NCBI GenBank assembly: GCA_003216725.1
Contig: QCIL01000014.1
Coordinates: 1-39,337, forward strand
DNA from: Prochlorococcus sp. AG-402-L18
GTDB lineage: Bacteria > Cyanobacteriota > Cyanobacteriia > PCC-6307 > Cyanobiaceae
Reading direction: 5' to 3'
DNA: 39,337 nt
Shown here piece by piece: positions 18,241-27,579 of this stretch. The notes beneath the pieces are model-generated. The model was given only the letters and a program-made list of their open reading frames with translations. It did not search any database and was not told where the DNA came from. Each line of letters opens with the position of its first letter. Position 1 is the first letter of the stretch. A program made the translations under genes and the position numbers.

Positions 18241-20766
18241 ATGTTCGAGAGATTTACAGAAAAAGCCATTAAAGTCATTATGCTTGCTCAAGAAGAAGCA
18301 AGAAGACTTGGACACAACTTTGTTGGTACAGAACAAATATTGTTAGGATTAATAGGTGAAGGTACAGGAGTAGCTGCCAAAGTACTTAAGTCACTGGGAG
18401 TTAATTTAAAAGATTCAAGGATAGAAGTCGAGAAAATTATAGGCAGAGGTTCTGGGTTTGTTGCAGTTGAAATTCCTTTTACTCCGAGGGCTAAAAGAGT
18501 CTTAGAATTATCTCTTGAAGAGGCACGTCAACTAGGACATAACTATATAGGAACTGAGCACTTACTTTTAGGTCTTATAAGAGAGGGTGAAGGAGTTGCT
18601 GCAAGAGTATTAGAAAATCTTGGTATAGATTTAACAAAAGTTAGAACTCAAGTTATAAGAATGTTAGGAGAGACAGCTGAAGTTGGATCAGGAGGTAGTT
18701 CTCCCAAAGGTAATTTGAAGACAGCTACTTTAGATGAATTTGGTACAAATTTAACAAAATTAGCTAGTGAATCTAAATTAGATCCTGTTGTTGGGCGTCA
18801 TGCAGAAATTGATAGAGTTGTACAAATTTTAGGAAGGAGAACAAAAAATAATCCTGTTCTTATAGGAGAACCAGGTGTTGGGAAAACGGCTATAGCTGAG
18901 GGACTTGCCCAAAGAATTCAGCTAGGAGAAATACCAGATATTTTAGAAGACAAAAGAGTTTTAACATTGGATATAGGACTTCTAGTGGCAGGTACAAAAT
19001 ATAGAGGTGAATTTGAAGAAAGATTGAAAAAAATCATGGAAGAGATCAAATCTGCCGGAAATGTAATCTTGGTGATTGATGAAGTTCATACTTTAATAGG
19101 AGCTGGTGCTGCTGAAGGTGCAATTGATGCGGCAAATATCCTTAAACCTGCTTTAGCTCGAGGAGAGCTGCAATGTATAGGAGCAACAACTCTAGATGAA
19201 TATAGAAAACATATTGAAAGAGACGCAGCTCTAGAAAGAAGATTTCAACCGGTAATGGTAGGCGAACCTTCTATTGAAGATACAATTGAAATTTTAAAAG
19301 GTTTAAGAGAAAGATACGAACAACATCACAGACTCAAAATTACAGATGAAGCACTAGAAGCAGCAGCTCATCTTGGAGATCGTTATATATCTGATAGATT
19401 TTTACCTGATAAAGCAATTGATCTGATTGATGAAGCCGGAAGTAGAGTTAGGTTAATAAATTCTAAACTTCCGCCTGAAGCTAAACAAATTGATAAAGAA
19501 TTGAGAATTATCCAAAAACAAAAAGAAGAATCTGTAAGAGATCAAAATTTTGATCAAGCAGGCCAGTTGAGAGAAAAAGAGATGGAGTTATCTGCAAAAA
19601 TAAAAGAACTATTGGAAAATAAGAAGGAAACTAATGAAGAAAAAGATTCAATAGATTCAAGTAAATCAAATATTGATGCGCCAAATATACAAAATCCTCT
19701 TGTTGGAGAAGAAGATGTAGCCCACATAGTAGCCTCTTGGACTGGTGTTCCTGTTCAGAAATTAACAGAAACCGAATCTGTCAAACTATTAAATATGGAG
19801 GAAACCTTACATCAAAGATTAATTGGCCAAGATGAGGCAGTCAAAGCTGTTTCAAGAGCTATCCGAAGAGCAAGAGTTGGATTAAAGAATCCTAATCGAC
19901 CAATAGCTAGTTTTATATTTTCTGGACCTACAGGTGTAGGAAAAACAGAATTAACAAAAGCTTTAGCATCCTATTTCTTCGGTAGTGAAGAGGCTATGAT
20001 AAGACTTGATATGTCTGAATTTATGGAAAGGCATACTGTTAGTAAATTGATTGGTTCTCCTCCTGGTTATGTAGGTTTTAATGAAGGTGGTCAACTCACC
20101 GAAGCAGTCAGAAGAAGACCATACACTGTAGTTCTATTTGATGAGGTAGAAAAAGCTCATCCAGATGTTTTTAATTTATTATTACAACTTCTTGAAGAAG
20201 GTAGGTTGACAGATTCAAAAGGTAGAACAGTAGATTTTAAAAATACACTTTTAATAATGACATCAAATATAGGTTCAAAAGTTATTGAAAAAGGAGGAGG
20301 TGGCTTAGGCTTTGAATTCTCAGGGGATTCATTAGAAGATAGTCAATACAATAGGATCAAATCACTAGTAAATGAAGAACTCAAGCAATACTTTAGACCT
20401 GAATTTCTGAATAGACTCGATGAAATAATTGTCTTCAGACAATTAAACAAAGATGAAGTTAAAGATATTGCAGAAATTATGCTCAGAGAAGTTTTTTCTC
20501 GTTTAAATGATAAAGGCATAAAGTTGGAAGTTACAGATGCATTTAAAGAAAGACTTGTAGAAGAAGGTTATAATCCTTCTTATGGAGCCAGACCTTTGAG
20601 AAGAGCTGTTATGCGCTTATTAGAAGATAGTTTAGCTGAAGAGGTTTTATCAGGAAGAATTAAAAATGGAGACAAAGCTTTAGTCGATATTGATGAAAAT
20701 AAGAAAGTTACAGTAAATATTTCTTCAGAGGAATCTCCTCAAGAACTAGCCGGAGCTAACTTTTAA
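18241..20766 (+). CDS. clpC: ClpC, AAA+ unfoldase of the Clp protease
   Basis: An 841-residue Hsp100 protein. It has two N-terminal Clp repeats (about 1-150), a first AAA+ domain with Walker A G-E-P-G-V-G-K-T (209-216) and the Walker B acidic pair in V-I-D-E-V-H, a middle domain with a UVR motif (about 415-450), and a second AAA+ domain with Walker A G-P-T-G-V-G-K-T (562-569). The C-terminal part holds the G-A-R-P-L-R-R sensor-2 motif. ClpC is essential in cyanobacteria and feeds substrates to ClpP/ClpR; it is also the plastid stromal unfoldase. A 184-base gap upstream suggests its own promoter. The next gene begins 16 bases after its stop. Confidence 0.98.
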   Translation: MFERFTEKAIKVIMLAQEEARRLGHNFVGTEQILLGLIGEGTGVAAKVLKSLGVNLKDSRIEVEKIIGRGSGFVAVEIPFTPRAKRVLELSLEEARQLGHNYIGTEHLLLGLIREGEGVAARVLENLGIDLTKVRTQVIRMLGETAEVGSGGSSPKGNLKTATLDEFGTNLTKLASESKLDPVVGRHAEIDRVVQILGRRTKNNPVLIGEPGVGKTAIAEGLAQRIQLGEIPDILEDKRVLTLDIGLLVAGTKYRGEFEERLKKIMEEIKSAGNVILVIDEVHTLIGAGAAEGAIDAANILKPALARGELQCIGATTLDEYRKHIERDAALERRFQPVMVGEPSIEDTIEILKGLRERYEQHHRLKITDEALEAAAHLGDRYISDRFLPDKAIDLIDEAGSRVRLINSKLPPEAKQIDKELRIIQKQKEESVRDQNFDQAGQLREKEMELSAKIKELLENKKETNEEKDSIDSSKSNIDAPNIQNPLVGEEDVAHIVASWTGVPVQKLTETESVKLLNMEETLHQRLIGQDEAVKAVSRAIRRARVGLKNPNRPIASFIFSGPTGVGKTELTKALASYFFGSEEAMIRLDMSEFMERHTVSKLIGSPPGYVGFNEGGQLTEAVRRRPYTVVLFDEVEKAHPDVFNLLLQLLEEGRLTDSKGRTVDFKNTLLIMTSNIGSKVIEKGGGGLGFEFSGDSLEDSQYNRIKSLVNEELKQYFRPEFLNRLDEIIVFRQLNKDEVKDIAEIMLREVFSRLNDKGIKLEVTDAFKERLVEEGYNPSYGARPLRRAVMRLLEDSLAEEVLSGRIKNGDKALVDIDENKKVTVNISSEESPQELAGANF

Positions 20767-20782
20767 AGTTTAATAATTTTAA

Positions 20783-21877
20783 ATGCAATTAATATCTCCA
20801 GAAAAAATTTTTAGGGGTGAAGGAGCTTGGTTAAATGCTATAAAAGCTATTAAAAACTTTTCTAAACGCCCATTAATCCTTGGAAGAAGTTCATCAACAT
20901 ATAAGCTTAGAAATCAAATTTTTCAAGATTTGAAAGATAATAATTTAGAAGTTTATACAGCTAATCTCAAATTTGATTGTTGTTATGAAGATATTGAAAA
21001 TGTAAAAAATATCTTGATTGAAAACAATTGTGATTCAATTATTGCTTCAGGTGGAGGCAAAGTTATGGATGCTGGTAAATTGTTAGGAGATCTTCTTTTA
21101 CTTCCAGTCATTACTATCCCTTTAAGTGCATCAACATGTGCAGGTTGGACTGCTTTATCAAATATTTATTCAAAGAATGGCCAATTTATTAAAGATATTA
21201 ATTTAAAATCATGTCCAAAAATATTAGTTCTGGATCATCACTTTATTAAAACTGCACCAAAGAGAACCTTAGCTAGCGGTATAGCTGATGCACTTGCTAA
21301 ATGGTATGAATCATCCTTGACCAGTTCAAATTGCAATGATGGTCTAGTACAACAAGCAATTCAAATATCGAGAGTTTTGAGAGATCAATTATTTATTGAT
21401 GGAGAAATTGCCTATAAAAACCAAACAGATAAAAATATTTCTTGGTGTAATGTAATAGAAGGATGCTCTCTTACTGCAGGATTAATTGGAGGAATAGGAG
21501 GTGAAAAGTGCAGAACAGCTGCTGCACACGCTATTCATAATGCAATTACTCAGATAGTTTTAGATAATAAACCCCTTCATGGTGAGATAGTTGGAGTCGG
21601 AATATTATTGCAATTAAAACTAGAAAAAATTAAAAATAATAATAAATTAGCTGATCAATCAATAAAACAACTTTTAGTATTTATGAAAAAATTGAATTTG
21701 CCAACTACTTTTGCTGAACTTGGAATAGATGTATTCGAAAATAATAATTTATTAAAAATAGCAGAGTTTACATGTAGGAGTAAATCTGAGATTCATTCTT
21801 TACCTTTTAAAGTTTCAGTGCAAGATATAGTTCAAACTATTACGTATTTCGAAAAGCAAGAAATAAAAGTATTGTGA
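20783..21877 (+). CDS. Iron-containing alcohol dehydrogenase, glycerol dehydrogenase-like
   Basis: A 364-residue protein of the dehydroquinate synthase/glycerol dehydrogenase superfamily. The NAD-binding loop is S-G-G-G-K-V-M-D (89-96). The three metal ligands expected for GldA-type enzymes are present: D169 in G-I-A-D-A, H249 in A-A-A-H-A, and H266 in L-H-G-E. It probably oxidises a small polyol or reduces a small aldehyde/ketone with NAD(P). Glycerol-1-phosphate dehydrogenase is a related alternative that I cannot exclude. It follows clpC by 16 bases, and its TGA stop overlaps the GTG start of the next gene. Confidence 0.85.
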   Translation: MQLISPEKIFRGEGAWLNAIKAIKNFSKRPLILGRSSSTYKLRNQIFQDLKDNNLEVYTANLKFDCCYEDIENVKNILIENNCDSIIASGGGKVMDAGKLLGDLLLLPVITIPLSASTCAGWTALSNIYSKNGQFIKDINLKSCPKILVLDHHFIKTAPKRTLASGIADALAKWYESSLTSSNCNDGLVQQAIQISRVLRDQLFIDGEIAYKNQTDKNISWCNVIEGCSLTAGLIGGIGGEKCRTAAAHAIHNAITQIVLDNKPLHGEIVGVGILLQLKLEKIKNNNKLADQSIKQLLVFMKKLNLPTTFAELGIDVFENNNLLKIAEFTCRSKSEIHSLPFKVSVQDIVQTITYFEKQEIKVL

Positions 21878-22803
21878 ATACATATCTTTTAACCCATAAC
21901 GATAGACTTAATGAACTAAATATTGATTATTTTGAAAAAGCAAAAGTTTCTCTAAAAGATCCATTAGGATTGATGATTGCAAATGATGTAAATTGGATAA
22001 AACTTGAAAATAATTGGAATCATTCGAAATTCCCTGTTGTTATTGGTGGGAAAGGAGATCCTATTATCTTTTTACATGGTTTTGATAGCAGCTTTCTAGA
22101 ATTTAGGAGAATATACCCATTATTAAAAAATAATTTCCAAGTTATCATTCCAGACTTGTTGGGGTTTGGTTTCACTCCAAGATTTGCAACTACTAAATAT
22201 TCTCCCACACAAATAATTTCTAATCTAAAAGATATTCTTAATGCATTAAAAATAACAAAAAAAATAAAAGTTGTTGGAGCTTCTATGGGAGCATCTGTAG
22301 CATTAAAACTTACAAATGAGATTCCAAATCTCATTGATAAAATATTACTTTTATCACCTGCAGGATTATTTGGCGAATCTAAAAAAATCCCTTTCCCACT
22401 AAATCAAATAGGAGCCTCTTTTTTAAGTTTGCCTCAAGTTAGAAAAAGTCTTTGTAGACAAGCATTTGCTTATCCAGATAGAAGTGTTGGTTCAATGGAA
22501 GAGCAAATTGCTTCAATTCATTTAGGTTGTTCAGGTTGGAGAAATTCATTAGCCTCTTTTGCTAAAAGTGGGGGGTTCTCAGGATCATATAAATTTATTC
22601 AAGATATACCAATTAAAACTATATGTGGTGAAAATGATCGTATTCTCGGGGAAAGAGAAATTAATAATATAAAAAACATAAATAAATTAAATTGTATAAG
22701 TTTAAAAAATTGTGGTCATCTTCCTCATGTCGATTTGCCACCACTATGTAATAAAATTATTCAAGATTTCTTCCATATCAATAAAAACTATAATTCAATC
22801 TAA
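21874..22803 (+). CDS. Alpha/beta hydrolase
   Basis: A 309-residue alpha/beta-hydrolase fold protein. The oxyanion region is F-L-H-G-F-D-S-S (67-73), the nucleophile elbow is G-A-S-M-G (S137), and the remaining triad candidates are D255 (G-E-N-D) and H282 (C-G-H-L-P-H). The substrate is unknown; esterase, lipase-like and haloperoxidase-like members share this pattern. The start is GTG at 21874, giving a GTGA overlap with the stop of the dehydrogenase gene, so the two proteins are probably made together. There is no clear signal peptide. It converges with cdsA across 82 bases in which I see nothing clear. Confidence 0.88.
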   Translation: MNTYLLTHNDRLNELNIDYFEKAKVSLKDPLGLMIANDVNWIKLENNWNHSKFPVVIGGKGDPIIFLHGFDSSFLEFRRIYPLLKNNFQVIIPDLLGFGFTPRFATTKYSPTQIISNLKDILNALKITKKIKVVGASMGASVALKLTNEIPNLIDKILLLSPAGLFGESKKIPFPLNQIGASFLSLPQVRKSLCRQAFAYPDRSVGSMEEQIASIHLGCSGWRNSLASFAKSGGFSGSYKFIQDIPIKTICGENDRILGEREINNIKNINKLNCISLKNCGHLPHVDLPPLCNKIIQDFFHINKNYNSI

Positions 22804-22885
22804 TAATTCTAAATTAAGATTTATTTTCAATACCATTTAATGTTTTGGAAGAGTCTAATTTCTAATGTCGAATTGTTATTTGGGA

Positions 22886-23743
22886 TTAATTTAAATACTT
22901 CAAAATTACAATAATGTAATAGATTACAGAAGGGGTAAAAATATAACTATCTATTCTATCAAGTATACCTCCATGTCCTGGTAAGAAAGTACCAGAATCT
23001 TTAATTTTCGCATCTCTTTTCATCATTGATTCAATTAAATCTCCAACTAATGCCATTAGTGAGACAATTATTCCGTATGCAATTCCAACTAAAAGTGAAT
23101 TTCTCCAATTAAATAAGAATGCAAAGAATGTTGCTAAAATAATAGAACATGTTATTCCTCCAATTAAACCCTCAATAGTTTTACTTGGAGAAATCGGTGA
23201 TAGAGATCTTTTCCCAAATACTTTGCCAATGAAATAAGAACCTATATCACTGGCTACAATCAATAAACAAGAAATTAAAGTTAAGTAAAGACCTGATGAA
23301 TTTGATATTATTTCAGAGGAATTAAATCCATTAGAAGTGAAACTAGCGATTGATTCTAATGATCTTAATTTAATCCAATAACTAGGTAAAAAGCCTAAAT
23401 AAAATAATCCAAAAATAGATGCTGCAATATCTGAAATGGTACCAGTTTTTGGTTGTAATAATAACCATGTGCATATTCCCACAGAGCAAATAGGCAAAAC
23501 CGAACTGGATATTTCTTTATCAACGAAACCTAAGACTTCAAGATAAGAAAAAATTATAATTACGAAACATGAAAATAAGGTTGTTTTGGTGGCCGGTTTA
23601 ATTCCTGACAACTCTGCCATTCTAAAAAATTCTAGTAATGCCAAATAAGTTAGTAATGAAATTGCTATTGTGAAATACCAACCACCTAGTAAAACAACAA
23701 TTAAGCCAAATATACCTATAAGTAATCCGCTTCTTAATCTCAT
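22886..23743 (-). CDS. cdsA: Phosphatidate cytidylyltransferase (CDP-diacylglycerol synthase)
   Basis: A 285-residue integral membrane enzyme with about seven or eight hydrophobic segments. The family signature is complete near the C-terminus: S-M-M-K-R-D-A-K-I-K-D followed by P-G-H-G-G-I-L-D-R-I-D-S. It activates phosphatidic acid with CTP for phosphatidylglycerol, the only phospholipid of cyanobacterial thylakoids. It lies seven bases after the decarboxylase gene on the minus strand, so the two are likely one transcript, without an obvious shared pathway. Confidence 0.95.
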   Translation of the reverse strand: MRLRSGLLIGIFGLIVVLLGGWYFTIAISLLTYLALLEFFRMAELSGIKPATKTTLFSCFVIIIFSYLEVLGFVDKEISSSVLPICSVGICTWLLLQPKTGTISDIAASIFGLFYLGFLPSYWIKLRSLESIASFTSNGFNSSEIISNSSGLYLTLISCLLIVASDIGSYFIGKVFGKRSLSPISPSKTIEGLIGGITCSIILATFFAFLFNWRNSLLVGIAYGIIVSLMALVGDLIESMMKRDAKIKDSGTFLPGHGGILDRIDSYIFTPSVIYYIIVILKYLN

Positions 23744-23750
23744 ATTTGCT

Positions 23751-25148
23751 TTATGTATTCAAAACTCTTATATATGAATTTACCAGATCCCTGTTATATG
23801 AGCTTTGATTTTTTATCCAATTGATCCTATCAGTATTTATTCTTTCACCAGGAACAATTAATGGAATACCTGGAGGATATGGACATATAATATCTCCCGA
23901 TATTTTGCCTGAAGATTCGCATAGAGGTATACTGGTCGTCTTACTTGTCCATGCTAATCCTATGGAAATTTCCGGAGATTGAATTAATTTAAATGGAGGT
24001 TTTATAACTTTTAATTGTTTGGAGTTTTTAGCATTAATAAGTAATTTTTTCCATAAGTTTTCAAATATTTTTATGAAGCCTCTTTGATTGGTAAATCCTA
24101 AGCAAAAGGTTATGGTCATCTTTTCAGGCAATTCAGCAATAAGTCCATTTCTATAAAAAAATTCATCGGCGGTAAAACCATCTATACCAAATGCAGATGT
24201 ATTTAATACTATCTTTAGTGGATCTTGGGTTTCAATTAAAGGTATATTTCTTTTAACTAATTCGTGGAAAATAGTTTTTGCTTCATGAATTCTTCTTTGA
24301 AATTTATCTAATCTCTTTTTATTTTGCCAATCTTTTAAAGACTCTTCACAAGAAGAAAGCAAAAGAGAATTTGGGCTAGTTGTTTGTAATAAGTGAATGC
24401 TTCTTGTTAATTTGTTTTCTTCTATTAAATCACCATTAAGCCAGATGATTGCTGTTTGTGTAAGTCCATTAAGAGATTTATGTAGGGAATGTACAACTAA
24501 ATCAGCTTTTGATCTTAAGGCGGATTTAGGTAAATTTATATTTTCGCAAAAAAGAAAATATGAACCATGAGCTTCATCAACTAAGACAGGAAGATTTTTT
24601 TCATGACAAATCTCAATTAAAGGTTCTAAATCTGATGCATATCCCTGATAGTAGGGGTTTACAAGAAGAACCCCAACAATTTTATTCTTTTCAAAATCTA
24701 AATTCTTAAAGACTTTAGTAAACCATTCTTTAGAAATAGGTTTGTAATGTCCAGTGACGAACGAAAATTCTAGGTCGAAAAATATTGGATTAATGTTTTG
24801 AAGTGCACAAGCTTTGATAACACTTATATGGACATTTCTTGGCATGAGAATACATTCTCCTGGATTTGCCATTGCAATTATTCCTGATTGAATTAATCCA
24901 GAAGCTCCGTTAACACCAAAAAAACATTTTTTGGTATTGAATTTTTCAGATATTGATTTTTGTGCATCAGCTATTAATCCTTGCTTCGAAAGTGTTGAAC
25001 CGATTTCAGGAAGTTCAGGCAAGTCCCATATCCCTGGAGGACTATTTAATATTTTAATTAATTTTTTAGGTAGAGCTTTACCTCTATTATGAGCTGGAAA
25101 AAAAAGTGACTTTAAGAACTTTTTAGTCAGAAAAGATGAAATACTCAT
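23751..25148 (-). CDS. Orn/Lys/Arg decarboxylase family protein (PLP, fold type I)
   Basis: A 465-residue PLP enzyme. The cofactor lysine is K224 in H-S-L-H-K-S-L, with D191 and H194 in V-D-E-A-H-G-S as the ring-stacking and pyridine-nitrogen residues. G-A-S-G-L-I-Q-S-G near residue 81 binds the phosphate. A short C-terminal domain carries P-G-I-P-L-I-V-P-G-E. At this length it lacks the N-terminal wing domain of the inducible enterobacterial decarboxylases and resembles the compact Bacillus SpeA/YaaO type. Arginine, lysine and ornithine are all possible substrates. It starts 63 bases from the divergent ABC1 kinase gene. Confidence 0.88.
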   Translation of the reverse strand: MSISSFLTKKFLKSLFFPAHNRGKALPKKLIKILNSPPGIWDLPELPEIGSTLSKQGLIADAQKSISEKFNTKKCFFGVNGASGLIQSGIIAMANPGECILMPRNVHISVIKACALQNINPIFFDLEFSFVTGHYKPISKEWFTKVFKNLDFEKNKIVGVLLVNPYYQGYASDLEPLIEICHEKNLPVLVDEAHGSYFLFCENINLPKSALRSKADLVVHSLHKSLNGLTQTAIIWLNGDLIEENKLTRSIHLLQTTSPNSLLLSSCEESLKDWQNKKRLDKFQRRIHEAKTIFHELVKRNIPLIETQDPLKIVLNTSAFGIDGFTADEFFYRNGLIAELPEKMTITFCLGFTNQRGFIKIFENLWKKLLINAKNSKQLKVIKPPFKLIQSPEISIGLAWTSKTTSIPLCESSGKISGDIICPYPPGIPLIVPGERINTDRINWIKNQSSYNRDLVNSYIRVLNT

Positions 25149-25211
25149 AAAGTATTATTGACACATATAGAATAAATGAAAAAAGTTATTCTTTCATAAT
25201 ATTAAATTTTA

Positions 25212-26870
25212 ATGGAAAACTTAGATTCGAAATATTCTGCTAGAGGAGATTTAATTTGGTTAATTTTAAGGCCATGGATATTAATACCGAGAATTCTATA
25301 TATTCTTTTAACTTTAATTTTTTTAGCAATAAGAATACTATTTCAAGGCAACAGTAAAAATAAAAGTGTACAGAAAAATCTCTCTAAATATCTTTTTGAT
25401 GTAATCACTGAATTGGGGCCATGTTTTATTAAATTAGGGCAAGCATTATCAACGAGACCAGATCTAGTTAGACAAGATTGGTTAACAGAGCTAACAAATC
25501 TACAAGATAATCTACCCCCTTTTGAACATAAAATTGCTCTACAAATTATTGAAGAAGAACTCGGATCTCCTGCTAATGAAATATTTGATCACTTTCCAGA
25601 CCAACCTATAGCATCAGCAAGTTTAGGACAAGTTTATAAAGCAAAAATAAAAAATAAGACTTATTGCGCTGTAAAAGTACAGAGACCAAATCTGCATTTT
25701 CTCATACGAAGAGATGTTGTCATACTTAGAATTCTTGCAACTACATTCTCATCATTCTTACCTTTTAATGTAGGTGTTGGAATTGGAGAAATAATAGATG
25801 AATTTGGAAAAGCACTTTTTGAGGAAATTGATTACGAGAAAGAAGCTAAAAATGCATTAAAGTTTGCCAATCTATTCAAAAATAATCCAAATGTTTTTAT
25901 ACCTAATTTAGAAAAAGATTTTTCTTCAAAAAGAGTCATTACTACCTCTTGGATAGATGGTATTAAGCTAAGGGATAGGGCAATTTTAGAGGAAAATAAT
26001 TTAATACCATCTTCTTTTATAAAAACATGTGTCATAAGCGGTTTACAACAATTGTTTGAACATGGCTATTTTCATGCAGATCCTCATCCTGGAAATATGT
26101 TTGCTCTGAAAGGCGGGAGTGCTGATAGTGGTAACTTGGCTTACGTAGATTTTGGGATGATGGATACAATTTCAGATTCAGATAGAATTACACTTATCAA
26201 AGCAATTGTTCATATTATAAATGACGAATATTTACTTCTGGCCAAAGACTTTCAGAAGTTGGGCTTCCTGACCAAAAATCAAGATCTTGAAAAACTTGTT
26301 GAACCATTAAAAGAGGTTCTTGGAGGATCTTTTTCTGCAGAGGTTGGCAGCTTTAATCTTAAGAATGTAACTGATAAATTTTCAAAACTTATGTATTCAT
26401 ATCCTTTTAGGGTTCCAAGTAGATTTGCATTGATAATAAGAGCAGTTGTTAGTCAAGAAGGATTAGCTTTGAGGCTAGATCCTGAATTCAAAATTTTAAA
26501 AATTGCATATCCATATATTGCTAAAAAATTACTAACTGATAATTCTAATGAAATATTAGAAATTCTTTTAGAAGTTGTATTTGATCAAAAAGGAAGGATC
26601 CAAATAGAAAAAGTTGAAAGCTTACTAAACATATTGTTCAAAGAAGCTGAAAACATGAACTCGGATTTAATCCCAGTAGCAAATGCAAGTCTAAAACTCT
26701 TTGTGAGTGAAAAAGGCTCTGAAGTTAGAAAAAGTTTTCTACTTAGTCTCATTAAAGATGACAAATTAGAATTAAAAGATGCAGAAAGGCTGTTTAGTTT
26801 AATCAGGGAAACTTTTAGTCCTATAAAATTAGCCAAAAGTGCTTTTCTAAATATCATTTCACCTGCTTAG
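25212..26870 (+). CDS. ABC1/UbiB/ADCK-family atypical kinase
   Basis: A 552-residue member of the ABC1K family. An N-terminal hydrophobic stretch (about 14-44) is followed by the family-specific K-x-G-Q region K-L-G-Q-A-L-S-T-R-P-D. Then come the alanine-type nucleotide loop A-S-L-G-Q-V-Y-K-A, V-K-V-Q-R-P, the catalytic loop H-A-D-P-H-P-G-N (from H288), and V-D-F-G-M (D313). In cyanobacteria and plastids these proteins influence prenylquinone and lipid metabolism and are membrane-linked; the target here is unknown. Cyanobacteria carry several paralogs, so the symbol is left open. Confidence 0.92.
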   Translation: MENLDSKYSARGDLIWLILRPWILIPRILYILLTLIFLAIRILFQGNSKNKSVQKNLSKYLFDVITELGPCFIKLGQALSTRPDLVRQDWLTELTNLQDNLPPFEHKIALQIIEEELGSPANEIFDHFPDQPIASASLGQVYKAKIKNKTYCAVKVQRPNLHFLIRRDVVILRILATTFSSFLPFNVGVGIGEIIDEFGKALFEEIDYEKEAKNALKFANLFKNNPNVFIPNLEKDFSSKRVITTSWIDGIKLRDRAILEENNLIPSSFIKTCVISGLQQLFEHGYFHADPHPGNMFALKGGSADSGNLAYVDFGMMDTISDSDRITLIKAIVHIINDEYLLLAKDFQKLGFLTKNQDLEKLVEPLKEVLGGSFSAEVGSFNLKNVTDKFSKLMYSYPFRVPSRFALIIRAVVSQEGLALRLDPEFKILKIAYPYIAKKLLTDNSNEILEILLEVVFDQKGRIQIEKVESLLNILFKEAENMNSDLIPVANASLKLFVSEKGSEVRKSFLLSLIKDDKLELKDAERLFSLIRETFSPIKLAKSAFLNIISPA

Positions 26871-26943
26871 ATTTGTGATTTTATATAAACTTTTTAATTT
26901 ATAATTTTTGAATAAATACTTTATTAAAATTAAGGGAATTAAA

Positions 26944-27040
26944 AACCATCTTTTGAATACTTAGAGAATAATTAAAGTGCTTGATTTGCTAAGGACAAAT
27001 TTTACTAAAATTTCTATAAGTAATCTAAAAGAAGATGGTT
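26944..27040 (+). ncRNA. Candidate structured RNA or leader element (nested inverted repeats)
   Basis: Between the ABC1 kinase and RodZ-like genes, 207 non-coding bases contain a nested set of inverted repeats. AACCATCTT (26944-26952) pairs perfectly with AAGATGGTT (27032-27040). Inside it TACTTA (26958-26963) pairs with TAAGTA (27017-27022). Inside that AAATTTT (26997-27003) pairs with AAAATTT (27007-27013) around a three-base loop. The outer stem is the only part containing several G-C pairs. It could be a small RNA or the 5' leader of the gene at 27078. No transcript evidence is available from sequence. Confidence 0.35.
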
Positions 27041-27077
27041 GAAAATTAATCAAAACTAATTAATAACAAAATAAATC

Positions 27078-27572
27078 ATGAAAATATTTAATCTTTTTTT
27101 TCTAAAAGAAAATAATGAAAAGTTAAATAAAGACAGTAGGTTTTTAGAGGATGATCAATACCGTGAAATTTCTAAATTAGTAAAAGAAGCAAGAATTAAA
27201 AACCAACTTTCTATTAAAGATTTATCTAAAAACTCAAAAATTCCAGAATCTACTATTAATTCTATTGAACAGAATATAGAGCACCTTAGACCTGAATATC
27301 CTTTTATAAGGTCGATATTGTTAAAGCTTGAAGAATGTCTTTATTTAAAAAAAAACACCCTCTTAGCTTTATCAAATAAAAAAATGAATAGTTTTCAAAA
27401 AGTAAATAAAAATTTTGTTATCAGAAAATTCGATTTAATAAATTCTTGGCAGGGATGTTTTTTATACTTCATCTTTTTAATTCTTACACTGTTTCTTATT
27501 AATAGATATTTCATTTATAGTACAGAAACTATTGAAATTAAAATAATAGAAGAAAAATCAGAAAAAATATAA
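27078..27572 (+). CDS. RodZ-like membrane protein with N-terminal helix-turn-helix
   Basis: A 164-residue protein. Residues about 28-90 form a RodZ-type HTH (HTH_25/Cro-like) with E-I-S-K-L-V-K-E-A-R at its start and S-I-E-Q-N-I-E-H-L-R-P-E-Y-P-F-I-R in the region that in RodZ reads E-G-D...L-P-x-P-x-Y. A basic linker leads to one membrane helix (about 128-147), then only some 17 residues. Full RodZ has a large periplasmic domain, absent here. RodZ normally links MreB to the envelope; no mreB is in the window. It could instead be a membrane-tethered regulator. The 207 bases upstream can fold. Confidence 0.65.
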   Translation: MKIFNLFFLKENNEKLNKDSRFLEDDQYREISKLVKEARIKNQLSIKDLSKNSKIPESTINSIEQNIEHLRPEYPFIRSILLKLEECLYLKKNTLLALSNKKMNSFQKVNKNFVIRKFDLINSWQGCFLYFIFLILTLFLINRYFIYSTETIEIKIIEEKSEKI

Positions 27573-27579
27573 TTTTAAA

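Noticed and set aside
22840..22914. 24-codon ORF starting M-F-W-K-S between the hydrolase and cdsA
   Set aside because: It resembles no small photosystem or cytochrome b6f subunit, has no membrane segment and overlaps the end of cdsA.
26977..27042. 21-codon GTG-started ORF in the gap before the RodZ-like gene
   Set aside because: It has no convincing ribosome-binding site, its composition fits chance, and it coincides with the inverted-repeat structure.
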